The position numbers and the translations under genes were made by a program. Under the pieces are notes generated by a model, which saw only the letters and a list, made by a program, of their open reading frames with translations, searched no databases and was not told where the DNA came from. Positions 27,801-42,800 of a DNA stretch of 64,000 bases are shown here, one piece after another (the stretch's first letter is position 1; the number at the start of each line of letters is the position of its first letter). The stretch comes from Hymenopus coronatus (lineage: Eukaryota; Arthropoda; Insecta; Mantodea; Hymenopodidae): the NCBI GenBank assembly GCA_030762935.1, contig CM060890.1, positions 66,652,765 to 66,716,764 on the forward strand. The letters run 5' to 3'.

Positions 27801-30800
27801 GAGATGAACTTCCATAGTGAATTTCCTGGCAGTAAATCAGAGTTTAATGTGTGTGATTTGTTTTTTATAATGAGTATCTTTTCCCATGTGTCAAGTTCAG
27901 CTGCATATCTGGCTGAGTTTATCAGTTTTATATTTGGTGTGATTTCATGATTGGTAGACAGAAATGATAGGCTATTGCGGGTTTTTCTGTTTGTATTTCA
28001 CACATCTCATGTGTTCTTGTAGTCTGTTTGAATACTTCTTTTCGTTTTTGCAATGTAAAACTTATTACAATCTGAACAATCAATTCTGTCAACACCTGAT
28101 TTTGAATGTTAAGCAACGGAGTCTTTTAAATTGTTGCACACTAAATTTTGGACACTGAAACTGTTTTTTGGGGCTAAGGTAATGGTAAATTTCTTGAAGA
28201 TGTTGCCGAATTTCCGGTGAGATGTAGGATGATATGTGAATTTTCTTAACTGTGTTCTATCTTTCTATTGTATCAGTTTTGTATTCTCTTTTATGTGTTT
28301 TTGTCGTTTGAATTTCCAAATTTCTTGTCTTATTAAGTTTTGCTGAATCCATTATTTGCGGCTCTTTTGATTATGAGGTTATATTTTTTTGTACTCTATT
28401 TTACTCATCAGTATATTAACCAGTCTGTATGATAAGCTGTTTAATACTGCATGTTTGTGAGGTGTAGGGTTGTAACTGTCATTTTTAATTTGTCTGGGAT
28501 GGTTTTCTATAGGTAGCAAATGATAGGTTTGTTGATCCCGGGTTATTTTCAAGTCCAAAAAAGGTGGGTAACCCATCTTTCTCTATTTCCATTGTGAATT
28601 TTTCTGTTCTATTCTGAAGATGGAGTAGCTTTAATGAGTCTTATAATAATTTGTGGGGAACAATGGAAAACATTTTGTCGACATACTTATACCAATATTT
28701 GAAAATGTGTAGAAAGGAGGATGTTGCTTGTATTTCAAAGTAACTTGTGAAAAGATTGGCTAGGAAAGGTGAAAGTGGATTACCTATACTTAGGCTGAAA
28801 GTCTGCTGGTAAAATTTTTTATTGAATGTGAAGAAGTTTTGATTTATACACAGTTGTATATGTTTGATCAGTTCCTCAGCTTCATCTTTAGGGATGTTGG
28901 TATTATTTAGCCATTTCTTCAGAGTGAGAATGACTTCATCTGTCGGAATGCTTGAAAAAAGCGAGGCTACTTCAAACAATACTAATGTATCGTCTGCGTT
29001 TAAGTGAAACTTGGAAATATTATTATCTAGTTGTAATGAATTTTTTATGGCTAAACTGTTGAACTGTGGCACTTAATATTATTATTTAGACCAACAAATC
29101 AACTAGAAGGATTCTCTGACAAAAATCACCACATGGAACATCAATACAAAATGGCAGACATGGAGGCAAGACCAGAAATTAGAGAATTCAATTTAAATTT
29201 AGATGGAGCTAGAACCGATGTAAAATGCTTCCTAAAACTAGATGAAAAAAGAAGGAACACCTTCGCCGATATAAGATTCCTGAATTTATGCTTATTCCAT
29301 TGAGTTACACCACAATTCGCAAGAACAGAACTATAACAAAGCCCAAATCTCAGCCAACAAAATGTAATCAGCTATAATCAAATAGACAGGAATAAACATT
29401 ATGCTAAATTACAATATTCAGATATAGAAGCGTACTTGCTAAATTTGAAATTAATGCATCATCTTGGATACATGCTTTGGCAAGACATACAAACATAATT
29501 CTTACAAATTCTCAAAAATAAAATGAAAGAAAAAACACTACAAATGAAATGGAAATTATAAAGCTTACGAAAAAAATGGAACAAATAACCTACCCACCCT
29601 TACCTTGCCTTACGTTACCCTACTGTACCTGACCCGATCCAACCTGACCTTTCCGTACATAACCTGACATGACCTGACCGTACCTTACCTGGCCTTACCT
29701 TCCCTGACCTGAGCTGATCTCCCCTGACCTTACCTGACCAGACCTGACCTGACATGATCTGATCTGACTTAACCTTACTGACCTTACTCTACCGGACCTT
29801 ACCCTACTTTAGCTTACCTTACCCTTCCCTTACCTTTCCATAACCTACCCTTACTCTACCTTTCCCTACCCTACCTTACATTACCATACCTGAGCTTACC
29901 TTACCTGACCTTATCGTATCTGACTTACTTTACCTTTCCTGACCGTATCTTACCTTACCTTACACTACCTGACCTGACTTTACCTCACCTTACCTTACCT
30001 GATCTGACCTCACGTGACCTGACTTTACCTTACCTGACCTCACCCCACCCCGCCCCACCACCCTATCTTACCTTACTTTACCTGTTGCTGCTCAAGGACA
30101 AACCTCATCCCATTGGAAAGTAACTGTAGTTATGTTCAATGCATTGTCTGCATGTAGGAAAGGCTTCAAAGTTTTCCTAGAAGTGATAAAGCACACTCTT
30201 AAGTGCATTTACTTATTTCATCACAAAATTTCAGAAGCACTTTGTAGCTTTGAAGTGATAAATCTTCCATGACTTTAAATATACAATTTTATAAGGTGAC
30301 AAAAATAAATTTGCCTGGCTACAGAGGGATAGTTGCATTTTTGATTATCAAAGGAATAGTGACATGAACTGGGGTGCATTCCAAGGGAGTTACCATCATT
30401 AATGGCATCCTGCGCTGCCTCCTGATTTGCAATGCTTATTGACCTGGGACTTCTTAGATAAAGCCTATGATGTCCTATCAGCAGATAATTCACATTGAGA
30501 TATTAGAATATTTAGTAAAGAGTGCATGGATCTCCAAGGTTTAAAGTGACATAGAGCCCATTTAAATGTGTTTTAAAGTGTTTCTTAAAAACAGAAATGC
30601 TAAATTTTGTCATTTTATGTGTCTCATTCCTCTTAAGTCATAGTAGTGCATAAGTAAGTACAATTCTGGGCAAGCATTTGCAATTAATGTGAATATGAAC
30701 AAAGGAAATGCTCTACCCCTTCATTGATGGCTTTAGTTTAGTCTTGTTTTTCACTTTCCCCATCCTTTCCCTTCTTTCCTTCCTTCCACTTCAAGTAAAA

Positions 30801-33800
30801 TTCTGCTGTACCTTCAGTTCAAAGTTTAGAGACTGATCCTGATCAAATTAAAATCAGATGTTAGAAAGCAACCATTGTAACTTGGTGTGTGCAATACTGC
30901 TACTAAATTGTATGCTTTTTTTTTTACTTTGTTTCTTTCTTCCTAGGATCGAACAATCATAGAGACAACAGATGCAGAGAGAAAATGTGTTGCTCCTGCT
31001 GGTCTACAAGATAGAATCAATGAACTGGTTAGCAACATTCCACTAGGCAGATCTTTTGTCAGGTAGATATGCAACTAAAATCAGTGATTGCTTTATTTCA
31101 AATTTTGCCATACATTCAGCTGACTATAAATTAGGAAAGCAACCACAGGATCAAAAAATGTTATTTAGTGGTGCTAAAAGGCATAAAACAAGAAAAAATG
31201 TATTTATACAAAATTAGTGCTGAAGTATATCAATTACTACTTATTGCGTGGATCACCCCCTCTTATAGCAGATAATTTAACTAGTCATTCAGAATAGCGA
31301 CCTTTCCTTACCATAACTGCTATGTTACAAAAACAAACATGACAAAATATTTTCACTTTGTACAAGAAATGCAATTCATAGAAATGTTATTCTGTGGACA
31401 TACTAAGTAATTTGTGGAATTCATTTCTGAGCTAAACATTCCCACAGTGCATGTGATGAAACTGTAATTTTTTATAGATAGTATTTAAGCCACTGAAATC
31501 CAATATAATTAGATTTATGAAATGAATGTCTTAATAGAGCTAAAATGCTTTGTTTTTCTTTGCATTTTATAATAATCACAAATTGCTATATCTTTTACAT
31601 GTGCCTTTAGTTTCTATTATAACACTGATAGCTTAACAATACACATGTCATGATGAATAAACTTAAACATCCCAAACATCAGCAGGGGATGTATAATTAG
31701 AAACTTTAAAAATAGACCTGGAAATACACATCATAAGATGAGCCTTTTTACTACCTTTATCTCTGTTTGTTTGATTGCTGGATGAGTGGTAAATGGATTG
31801 AAAGGCTTAATAAGGTGTGTAGTTTTTCATTAAAGAAATGGAGATTTGTTTGCAAGCCATATCTATACTGACATCCAATTGGCATATGGAGGACTGAGCA
31901 TTTGACTATGAAAACTGAAAATGCTGTTAATAGAAAGCAGGATGTAATAGGATATAAGACATTTTTAAGAATTTGGATAACTCGGCTAAAGCAGGCCAGG
32001 CAAAGCATATAATTAAAATCCATTCCATACTGCTACAAGCATTTTGGGAGAATCACAGTTAAATTGTAATTTAACTACTGTTTGATTGATGTTTGGAGGA
32101 ATTTAGTAACAGTGACGGTCAAATTATATGTTTTATTAATCTGTTGAGTTAGTTTTTTAACACTACGTCACTTACATAGGCTTTCGAAACTAGTCCCTCA
32201 TAATAACAATGTAAGTGATGTAGTGTTAAAAAACCAACTCAACAAATTAATAAAACATTAACTACTGTTATTTCAGAGCATCATGAGGCAGCTCATTACC
32301 AGTGATGAGAGGTTTGCACCATGTAATGGTTTAAATTCAAGCAACTAGATAAGTCCCTTAGGAAACTATGCTCCCTGCTCTAAGACTAATATCTTGCAGA
32401 TGAAATGCCTATTATATATTTTGTTTACACAAGCGAATAATTACAAATCAAGAGCTCCAGAATATTTTAATACTGCTACTATTTTGTTTACAACAGCAGT
32501 TGTCTGTATCATTCAAAGGAAACAGAAGTTTGACTGGCCAATTGTAAAATAATTCAATGGTGGAAACCACGGCAGCAAAGTCCACCCTCCACCCGACACA
32601 CCAAAAAACCTTGTCAATTACAGGTATGATTTTCGGAAGACATTAGAATGGCACTAAATTTTTCCCAGTTTAGCCAGTCAGTTAAAATCAATAAACACTC
32701 AATTATATGAAAGTTAGTTGGACAAAATAATGTTTTTTTTAATTTATATATTGTATTAATAGGCAAGAGAAAAAAGGCAGTGGTCAGTTGAGCATTTGGT
32801 TTTAGACTTGACCTCTAGGTCGTATAATGATTATCTCTCTGCAGAAACTGTAATTGGTTCTCTGCCTCCCTCCAGCTTGATGTTTTCTCTGCTATGCTGA
32901 TTGCGCAGAATGGATCGGTATATAGGGGCTATAATATATGTCGTACTCCCTCCGTGGTGTAATGGTTACCAAGCTGACTTCATATACCCAAGGTCGCAGG
33001 TTGAAATCCAGCAGAGTATAATGGATTTTTTTGGGTGTAAAAATCCTTAGCATGGCTTCCTTTGGAAGGAAAGTAAAGCCGTTGGTCCTGTGTCTGAGCA
33101 AAATTAAGCGGTCTTTCACACCCAATTTAGAATGGAATGCTGAGAACCTCAGTAGTTAAAGAGTATCCATAAATAACACGCCATTTTTATCTCCTCTTGT
33201 CACCAGCATCAGGTAGACAAACATTTGATTTATATGGTATGCCACAGGTATTGACATGAGTTGCTCTGTGATTCATCGCAGTTCCTGCACCAATTCAACA
33301 GTGAGAAGACATCTTTCGAGTCTCTTGGAAGATAAAGTGGTTCTCTGACACTAATTCTGCTGTTAATGCTTGAAGGTCTCCGTTAAATAGTTTGTGTAGG
33401 CCAAGGAGTACAATAAGTGATGTGATGGTCCACAAAGTGCAGCCTTCATGATCCGATGAAATTGTTCAACCATGCTATTGGAGGCTGGGTGGTAGGTCAT
33501 TGTTGACAATAGGTGGATGTCACTTAACCTCACTAAAGCAAGAACTGGTCTGCCTTGATCTGTAGTTATCACCTGGGGACAGCCAAACCAGGCAATCCAG
33601 CTGGAGAGTAGTCTTCCCTACTGTCTCTGTCGAAATATCGGTATGCCAACAGATCCTTCACAGATGTCGAGAGGACTGACAATGCCCACATGGATGTGCA
33701 AGAATCATCTGGGAGGAGCGTTGTGTCCAATGATCTAAGCTCATTGGCAAGACTGACAGGAAAGAGCCCAAGCATGATATTCTTTGTGAATGCCAGAGCA

Positions 33801-36800
33801 GCCAAAATATTGTGCCATGAGCTTAGATGAGGCATTAGCTCCGGGGTGGGTTACACCATGTAGTGATCAAAACTCTTGTTGGTGGATTGATGACGCGATA
33901 TAGGGTCTTGGCTTCGCTGTGGACAGGTGGCAGTATAATTTTATTTAGGAACCAGAGATGGTGACCACCATGTTGCAGGCTGGTGTTTCCTTCTTCTAGA
34001 ATTAAGGAAATTGGCTTCTTCACTTTGAGCCCAGGCAAGTGTAACAAGATCCATGGGTGATCTTGAATCCATCCATGGAGTCCATCAGGTTGGATGGATT
34101 CCACCCAAGACAGTGCATCTGCAATAACATTGTTGTGGCCAGAGAGGTGTTGGATGTCTGTAGAAAACTGTGCCACGAAGTCTAGATGATTAAGCTGATA
34201 TGGTGATTAATTATTTTTCCAACTTTTGTTGGAACATCTAGGTCAGTGGTTTGTGAACTGTGTAGACCATGAAATGGTGACCTTCCACATATGAAGGAAG
34301 TGTCAGATAGAGAACAGCTCTTGGTCGTAAGTGCTGTACTGCTGCCTTGGAGAAGAAGGCTAGCAGCTACCAGGTATGGCCAACCTGTTGTTGGAAGGCA
34401 GTGCCCAGAGAGGTAGTGGATGTGGCTGTTACAAGTGTGAGTGTAGCAGACGATGAGGGTGGGCTAGCAGCGCAGCATTCAACAAGTATTCCTTACAAGC
34501 GTCAAAGGCCTGTAACATGTCCGGTGTCCAGGAGATAGGTTATGAGGCCTGGAGCTTTGGTCTTGCTCACAGAGCAATTACTGGTGCTTGGGTGGAGGCA
34601 GCATGAGGCAAAAAGGGCTAATAAAAGCCATGCTCAAAAAGCATCTTAAGGTGCCAATGGCCTTTGGAGGTAGAAGGCACACAGTCCGTCAGTACAGCTC
34701 TCCAACAGTCATGAACCCTCGATGATATCCTGAAACCCAAGAATGTTATTTTTGGATGGTGAAGAAGCATTTATTACGTTCTGAGTTTGTAACAGACAGG
34801 GAAGAGTTCTTTATGTTCCGCAGGTGATTAAAAAACACCAGCACATCATTCAGGTAGGAGAAACAAAATGTAGTTCCTCCAGAATGCTGCCCATGAAGCA
34901 TTGAAAGGTATGCAAAGCATTGTGCAACCCAAAGCATATGAAGGGGAACTCAAAGAGGCTAAAAGGAGTTGTAATGGCCATCTTTGGAACTTCCTCTGAT
35001 AGACAGATATCTGGTTATATGCACTCGCCAGGTCTTGTGGGAGGAAATGGTGCAACTTGCTAGCTATTGTGCATAGTCCAGGATATGACATTCTGGATAA
35101 TGGTCCAGGATGGTTTAAAACTCGCTAGTCACCACAAGGATGCCAGCCATCCTTCTTGGGCACCAGGTGTATGGCAGATACCCAAGAATCTCTAAACAGT
35201 ACCAATCTAGAGCATATTGTCAAACTCTGCTTTTGCTATTGCCAAATGCTCTGGAGGAAGAGGACAAGGTCGACAGAGAACTGGAGGGCTGGGCATGCTG
35301 TGGATGTAGTATACCATTGAATGATGGGTCTCTTAAGGTACTCCATTGAGCTGAGTCAGTGCCAGAAATTCCAACAACAGGTTGTCAAATGGCACATCCC
35401 TGGAAACAGTTTTCACACTTTGTATCGGATATCGATAATGTTTATGATGGCAGTCCACCAAGTTGAAGAAATAGAGGAAGTAGATGACTTGATCTATGTA
35501 ACTATGATGAAATGCCAAAGAACTCCCTGTGGAGACCAAGGTTCATATTCAGTACTGTTTACTGTCTGTGGTGCCATTAGCTGGCACATTCTTGCAGTCC
35601 AGGAAGGAGCCTTCTCGGGAAGATGCAGAAGTCTAATCTGGTGTTGATCAGCACCGATTGCTCAAAAGCTGAGCAATCGGTGACATACAGTGGCCAGAGC
35701 TTGTGTTGCAGTTGTTTGCTGCTGCTAACAGCTGCTGGAGCAGTTTCCCTGAGCATTGAAGGGGCAGGGGGCTCTGCACTTCAACAAATATGTGATGGTA
35801 CCAGCAGAAGTCATTGTTGCTAAAATCAATGTTGCCATGTTTTCTGGAACTCCTACTGCATGAGCAGGGGTGATTTCTGCAGGTGATTTGAAGGGTTGCT
35901 ACTTGGTGCAACAACTCTTCAATCTTCTGCAGTACATCTGCGTGATCATGTATGGAAGGACTAGCAGAGCCTGCAGTCTGCAGGAGCATCACTTCATGAA
36001 CACAGTCTGCCAGTCAGGCTAGTGAATCTAATGTGGCATCAGGTTAGCTCACTAATATGTTCTGGAAGTAGGCAGTTGGCCACTCCAGATGTCATCTGGC
36101 ACCATGAGTGCTAAACTTTTCAGAAGATGGAAAAATTGAGAATGTTTGCGATCGCCTAGTCCATCCATTGTGAGTAGTTGATAACCATGCTGTTCCTGCA
36201 ATATGGATTAGCAGTACACTAGTTTTGCTGGTATAGTTCGGGAGGTGGGAAGATGATTATGACCTCAACCTCAGCTGCATAGTAGTATTCCGGTTGTGAA
36301 ACAATGTAACAACATTTTGCTGTCTCATTATTTAGGTGAGGTAAAGTAAATTGTGCTTCTACCTGAGAAAACCATAAGGGGGCTTTCTGGCCAGAATGGT
36401 GGAAGCATGGCCATGACGCAGAAGGTTTATGTGTTTTCTTGTTCCATAATATTTTGTTTTGTGGCCTCTCTCATTGCAAAACTTGTGTGTAGGAAGTGTA
36501 TGTAATCTTTTACTTGCTTTGTATATTGCATTTCGTACGTTGGAAGTCACCAATGAGGTTCTGTATTGTAATTACTATTTTAATTCAAAACAGGATACAA
36601 ACTACATTTATTTAGTCAGAAATATAAATTGTATAAAGTAAGAAACATGTAGAAAAAGAAAAGAATAAGTCAAATGTCGAAAATTGTTAGTCATTTGTTA
36701 CAATGCTTACATCATGTTGTGGTGAGGATTGGCTACCACATTTCTATTGCTTGTTGAAGAACACTTAATGCACTATCCTCCTTAAGGTAGACAGCCACCT

Positions 36801-39800
36801 TTTCTGGGACTCTACTGTTTGCCAAGTTTCTTCCATTTTTGGTAAGCCTCCTGGAACATACTTTCTGAGATGGTGTGTAGGACTCTTGCTTATTGTCCTG
36901 AATTTCCTCTATGATTTCGAAATGACATCCTTTCAATTTGTTTTTAAGTTGGGAAACAGGAAGTAGCCTGCTGGGGCTAGGCATAAAGAATGGGCTGAAT
37001 GGGGCATAAGAGGATAGCTGTAAAGAAGGAGCAGTTTGTGAGCTGGCACATTGCATGATGCAACATCCAAGATTGGTTTTTCCACAATTCAGGCCTCTTC
37101 TGCTCCACAGCATATCTCAAATTTGAAAAGATTATTTCAGACACATCAAACAGAAACAGACGGATAAATCAGCAGTAGCACAACATTTTGGACATCTCAT
37201 CATGAAATAGAAAATGACATAAAGTTGCTAAAACCTGTAAACAACCCGGCAGCACTCACAGTTTGGGAGAATATTCTCATTACACAACACAAAGACCAGC
37301 TCATGAATTTTGAATTACCGCCACATGATCACAAACTTCTGCTGAGAACATCAGAGACCACAGAGCACAATTTCCAGCCATTAGTTGGACCTCAACTGAA
37401 GAAGAGGGCAAATGCCCTTGAAACATATGTCTTGAAAATTTCATTTTAAGTGAAGTGAGTGTCACTCATGTTTAACTGTTATACTTGAACTACTTCACTT
37501 GTCTCAAACTCCTGAGTTAATTATGATAATCCTTATTTCTTTTAAAATATTGCATGTTGCTCTGAATAAAGAAGACTGTTTCTAATACATACGTATATAT
37601 GGTAGTGGGAGTATATTAAACTCATCAAAAATATATTTATTTGGAGAATGAGGCAATACCCGCTTCATTATTCTTAATAATTTTTTTTGTATTTTGAATA
37701 TTACAATTGATTGGTTAGAACTTCCCCTAAAGGAGAATTCCATATGAAATTATTGAGTGTACATAACCAAAGTATAACATTCTCATTACCTCTTCACTAC
37801 AAACTTTGCTTAACACTCTTATTGCGTAAGTTAAATTATTCAATTTATTACTGAGAACAAGAATATGATCTTTCCATGTATGTGGCATCAATAGGAATTT
37901 AGTACAATGATGGTGAGTTATTGCAACATTTTTAACGAGTATTTGGAATTGATTTATGGGATTAGGATGCATTTCAAAATTTAAGCAGCTTGATTTATTA
38001 ACATTTAAACAAAATTTATTATAATTTAACTAATAATTGCATAATTTTGGGATTGAATCATGTATAGTCTGTTGTAGTGAAGTTTGACAATGATTTTTAT
38101 ACACAAAGTTTGCATCATCAGCAAATAAAACAGTATTAACAGGAGTCATGTATAATGGCAGGTCATTAACATAATTAAGGAAAAGAACTGACCCTAATAA
38201 AGAGTCTTGTGGAACGCTCACTCCGTTATTTGTAATTTTGATTGTTTACTATCAGTTTCAACTAAGTGGGCTCTATTTATAAGATATGGTCTAAACCTGT
38301 CATTAGCAACCTCTGATGCCATAGTTGGCGAGCTTATTCAATAAAATGTTGTAGTCCACTGTGTCAAATGCCTTAGATAAATCAACAAACAATCCTAAGG
38401 CCTGTTCATTCTTATCTTTTGCACTAAAGATTTCTTCTAGAAGGGAGGAAATAGCCATGTTTATTGACTTGCCCTTTTGAAACCCAAAATGTGATTTAGA
38501 GATTATATTGTACTTCAGTAAAAAGGGTACTAATCTATTGTACACAATTTTTTCATATTTTAGAAAACACAGAGTAAAGAAATGTGCATATAGTTTCCAA
38601 CACACATTTTATTCCTTTCTTAAAAATGGAAACGAGTTTAGCTATTTTAAAAACTCAGGAAAACAACCAGTAGCAAGATATAGATAAGTACATAAAGTGC
38701 AATAGTATTAATCCTACAGCACACAAATATGCAATCCTGAATAGCCTGACATACAGATTGGTCTACGTCTCCTTAGAAAATAGTGAATACCAACATGGAC
38801 ATCAACAGATACTCCAAACAGATACCGACAACAACTGCCACAAAAACGCAGAGGACAAGAGAACCCATAAATACAAAAAAATTGAAATGCATAAAATATA
38901 CAGCAATCCTGTACAACCACCCTCAGTTCAGACCATTTGGGCACATTGCAAATTTCAGATCTCCAAAAAACTATAGCATCCAAAAACTAGTATGTAAAAA
39001 TTAAAGTCCCATTCCAGCAAAACAAAGCAAAGAATGTAACTAAAATGCTCAGACTATAATCTAGTGAGCATAGGAAGGATAAAAAGAAATCTGCAAATCA
39101 GATTAAAAGAATACATGTGTCACTTAAAGTACAAAAAAATGGAAAAATCAGCAGACGTTCACCACTTTTGGTCTTCAGGACATGAAATTAAACAGAATAT
39201 AAAACCTTTAAACTGGCTTATCAACATAAAGAATGAGGAAAAAATCTGTCATGAAGAAGAGAACCAGATGCCTCCACAAATGATGTATCCCCACAACCAC
39301 CACTCTCATATTTGGCACCAAGGAAAGGAAATTCAGTCAGAATGGGGGTTGAAAATAGGAACAACATGTGTTCCCAAAACCAGTCCCAGTAAATAATTTT
39401 TAAGTTACATTTTATCTCACTAAAACTTACTCAACTCTTACAATCAAATATTAATCATATCGCCATCACAAGCTTCTTTGCAAATATCAGCAAATCAAAT
39501 CAAATTTATTCACTGTAAGATTTCATTACAGAAATATCATCAAGTATAAATAATTGAAATTTACAAAATACTGCTTGAAATTATATTATATGAAAAGCTT
39601 AACTCAATTAGGAAATAAATTAACAAGATAAAGTATAAGTGTTACTGTTTACAACAAGTTACAATTGAAATACAAAATACATTATTGGAAAAAATATATC
39701 ATATACACCATTATACATCCTAAATGAATTATAAGCAATGACCAATTTAATATAAAATAGATTTCTTGAAGTAAGTGTAGGATTTAGTCATCTTCTCCAT

Positions 39801-42800
39801 AGCTTATAGTGCATCCTTCTTCCTGTTTCTTTATTCACCATGGCAGTTTTCGGACATGTAACAGACCATATAAAAGTATTGTATAAGTAGTTAAGTGGTA
39901 CTGATTACACAATTCACATAGTTTCAAATCTTATCTATTCCATGGCCCTTAAATTCATAAATTGAATAGAATTGATTTTTAAGTAGGAATTTATGGATTT
40001 CATTTTTGAATTGTGTTATGCATTTTTTGTTTCCGAATATATAGGAAGATGATTGCACAGTTTAATTTCAGTATGCTTAAATGATTTTCAAAGATACTGG
40101 TTTTATGAGAGCTCACATGCAGATTATTTTATTTCTAGTAGTATATGTATGTATCTCAGCTTTGGTTAACAAACATACTATATTTTCTTAACATGAACTA
40201 GTAGTTCGTTCATGTATAAATATGGTAATGCTAGAATATTTCATTTTTTAAAGTGCTCACGACAACCTTCTGTGTCAGATATTATGGCCTTGTTTTGCAG
40301 TTTGAAAATAAAATTACTGTTAACTGAGTTACCCCACAATACAATCCCATGTAATATCTGTGAGTGGAAATACTCAAAATAGCAGGTTCTTAGAGACTTT
40401 TTGTTTTAAGGTTGCTTAGTGAAAAATACTTATCAGTTGGTGTAATGATAATCTACTCGCAAGCAAATTCAGAAAAAAAAATCACTTTATTTTATGAAAA
40501 AATCTCAATAAACAGTGTAAAAATATATATACAGTTACTTCCCTATTAAACATGGTTGGTTGGTATCTAATGTTGAACAGTTGGCAGTGAAGCCATTCGC
40601 TCTCTTGCATTCCAGTATTTTGATGTCATATTATCATGTCGACTCAAGGTTGGGCAGCGCAGTAGATGGTTTCCAAGAGATCTCACTATACCAATCTTGA
40701 ATAAATGTTTATTGAGACAGTTATGGACTGTTAGGAGTCTAAAAGTTGCTACAGAGGATTTTCTTGGTAATGTAGTGATTCTGGTCGTATTATTGCATAA
40801 ATTTTCCCATAGTTTTGCTTTTGTTTGTAATACATTGTCTTCTTTAATGTTGTTATTACAAGTTAATATAATGATTCTTTTGATAGTGATAACTTATTGG
40901 ATCTGATGAATTTGATGTAATTTTACTAACTTTCTTGGCTAGAAAGTCAGCTGTTTCATTACCCTGTATTCTGCAATGTGCTGGTACCCATTGAAGTATT
41001 AATCTTTTATTTAAATTCATAATTTGTTTTATGATTTTGCGGCATTCTGCAATATTTAAGTTATTAGGTGTTACATCAGATGTTATGGATATAATAGATG
41101 CTTTAGAGCCAGATAATAGTACAACTTTTTCAAATTTATTTATATGATATAGTAGGTTTTGTAAGCTCTGAAGTATTGCCAAAATCTCTCCATCAAAATT
41201 TATAGTATTTAAACTTAAACTTTTGTAGAAAGAGAAGAGAGGGCATATTGCACCTGCACCAGTACCACTGTTATTTGGTAAGCTAGAACCGTCAGTATAA
41301 ACATGTAGCCATTCATTGGTAGGGTATCTTAAATTTATTATTTCTAGTGTCATTTGTTTCAGAACACACGAAGAGATTTCAGATTTTGTAAATTCTTCAG
41401 CTAAGTGTAGATAGTGTTCAATATCAAATAGTCCTAACGGGTTAATATTTGTTTGTATATTTTCTTTTAAGTAAGGAAGTTTTAATCTATGTTTGACTTC
41501 TTTGATTTTATTAAGGAAATTTTGTTGAGTTTTTAGGTTTACTTGTGATTTTCTTTTTTCCCAGTCATTAAAAGGTAGTCTGATTAATTTTTCATATTGT
41601 AAGATGGCTGCTTGTTCAATGTCAAGTTCCAGTCCTGGATTATTTATTAAAATTTGTAGAGCAAGTACTGGGGTAGTTTTAACAGCTCCAGTTACTAGGC
41701 GAAGAATTTGATTTTGTAGAATATTAAGTTTTTCTATATTTGCAGTTATTAATATCTCTTCACAATGTTTAAATGTTGGTTTAATATACATTTTGTAAAA
41801 AGTGTTTAAAGTTTGTGTAGTGCTTCCCCATTTCTTGTCTGCCAGTCTTTTTAATAGTGGTAATTTTTTCCTTGTTTTTTTTTTTTTTTTTTTTTTATTA
41901 TATTATCAATGTGTTTTTTCCATGTTAATTTTGTATCAAAAATAATACCTAAATATTTGGCTTCATGTGTTTCTGTGAGAGTTTCTCCATTTAGTTGAAG
42001 GGAAATATTTATTAGATTCTTCCTTAGTGTAAATAGTTGATAATTTGTTTTCTGTGTATTAATTTTCATTAAATTATTGGATGTCCAATTCTGTAATGTC
42101 GTCAAGGATTGTTATGCTATATTTATTAATTGTTGATTTTGATTTTTCGCTTTAGAATTCCATATGGCTACATCATCTGCAAACATTAAGACTTTTGATT
42201 CTCTTTTTTGTAGTTGATATGGAAGATCATTGATATAAATATTAAAGAGTGTTGTACTAAGAATTTTGCCTTGAGGTACACCACAGTGTGTCTGTTGATA
42301 TTTTGATAAATTAATATTACATTTGGTAGCAATAAATCGTTGAATAATGAATTCACTGATCCAGTGTAATATTTTGCCTTGGATTCCTAGAGTTTTAAGT
42401 TTATCAAGTAGTTTGTATCTCCAAATACAATCATATGCTCCTTGAAAGTCAATAAATATTGCTAGAGTGACTTCTTTTTTATTTAATTCATTTTTGTCTT
42501 GAATAAGATTTAAAATCTGTTCATTTGTTGAATGGTGTTTTCTAAATCCTGCTTGTTTAGTTGAAATTAAGTTATTTTTTTCTAGAAACCAATTAAACAT
42601 TGTTACATGCATTTGGAATGCAATATTTTGTCCCTTTCACTTCTTAAAATCTAATCATTGATAATCTGTAAAAAGGAATTAACTGACCTGGCACCAGTAG
42701 TTTACTTAAGCGAGGATCTATGTAACATATAAAATATTTTTAAAATTATCAAATAATATTGAGCACTTCTACAACAAATCATAATCATTAAATAAACAAA

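Noticed and set aside
29580..30085. True interstitial telomere (TTAGG)n
   Set aside because: No run of TTAGG or CCTAA is present. Only CCTGA/CCTTA mixtures occur, so a telomeric origin is kept only as a weak possibility.
36359..36553. Small - strand open frame with a CNERGHK stretch as a separate zinc-finger gene
   Set aside because: Its end overlaps the gag region of the gypsy ruin at 33300-36430 in another frame, and the cysteine/histidine spacing does not fit a knuckle.
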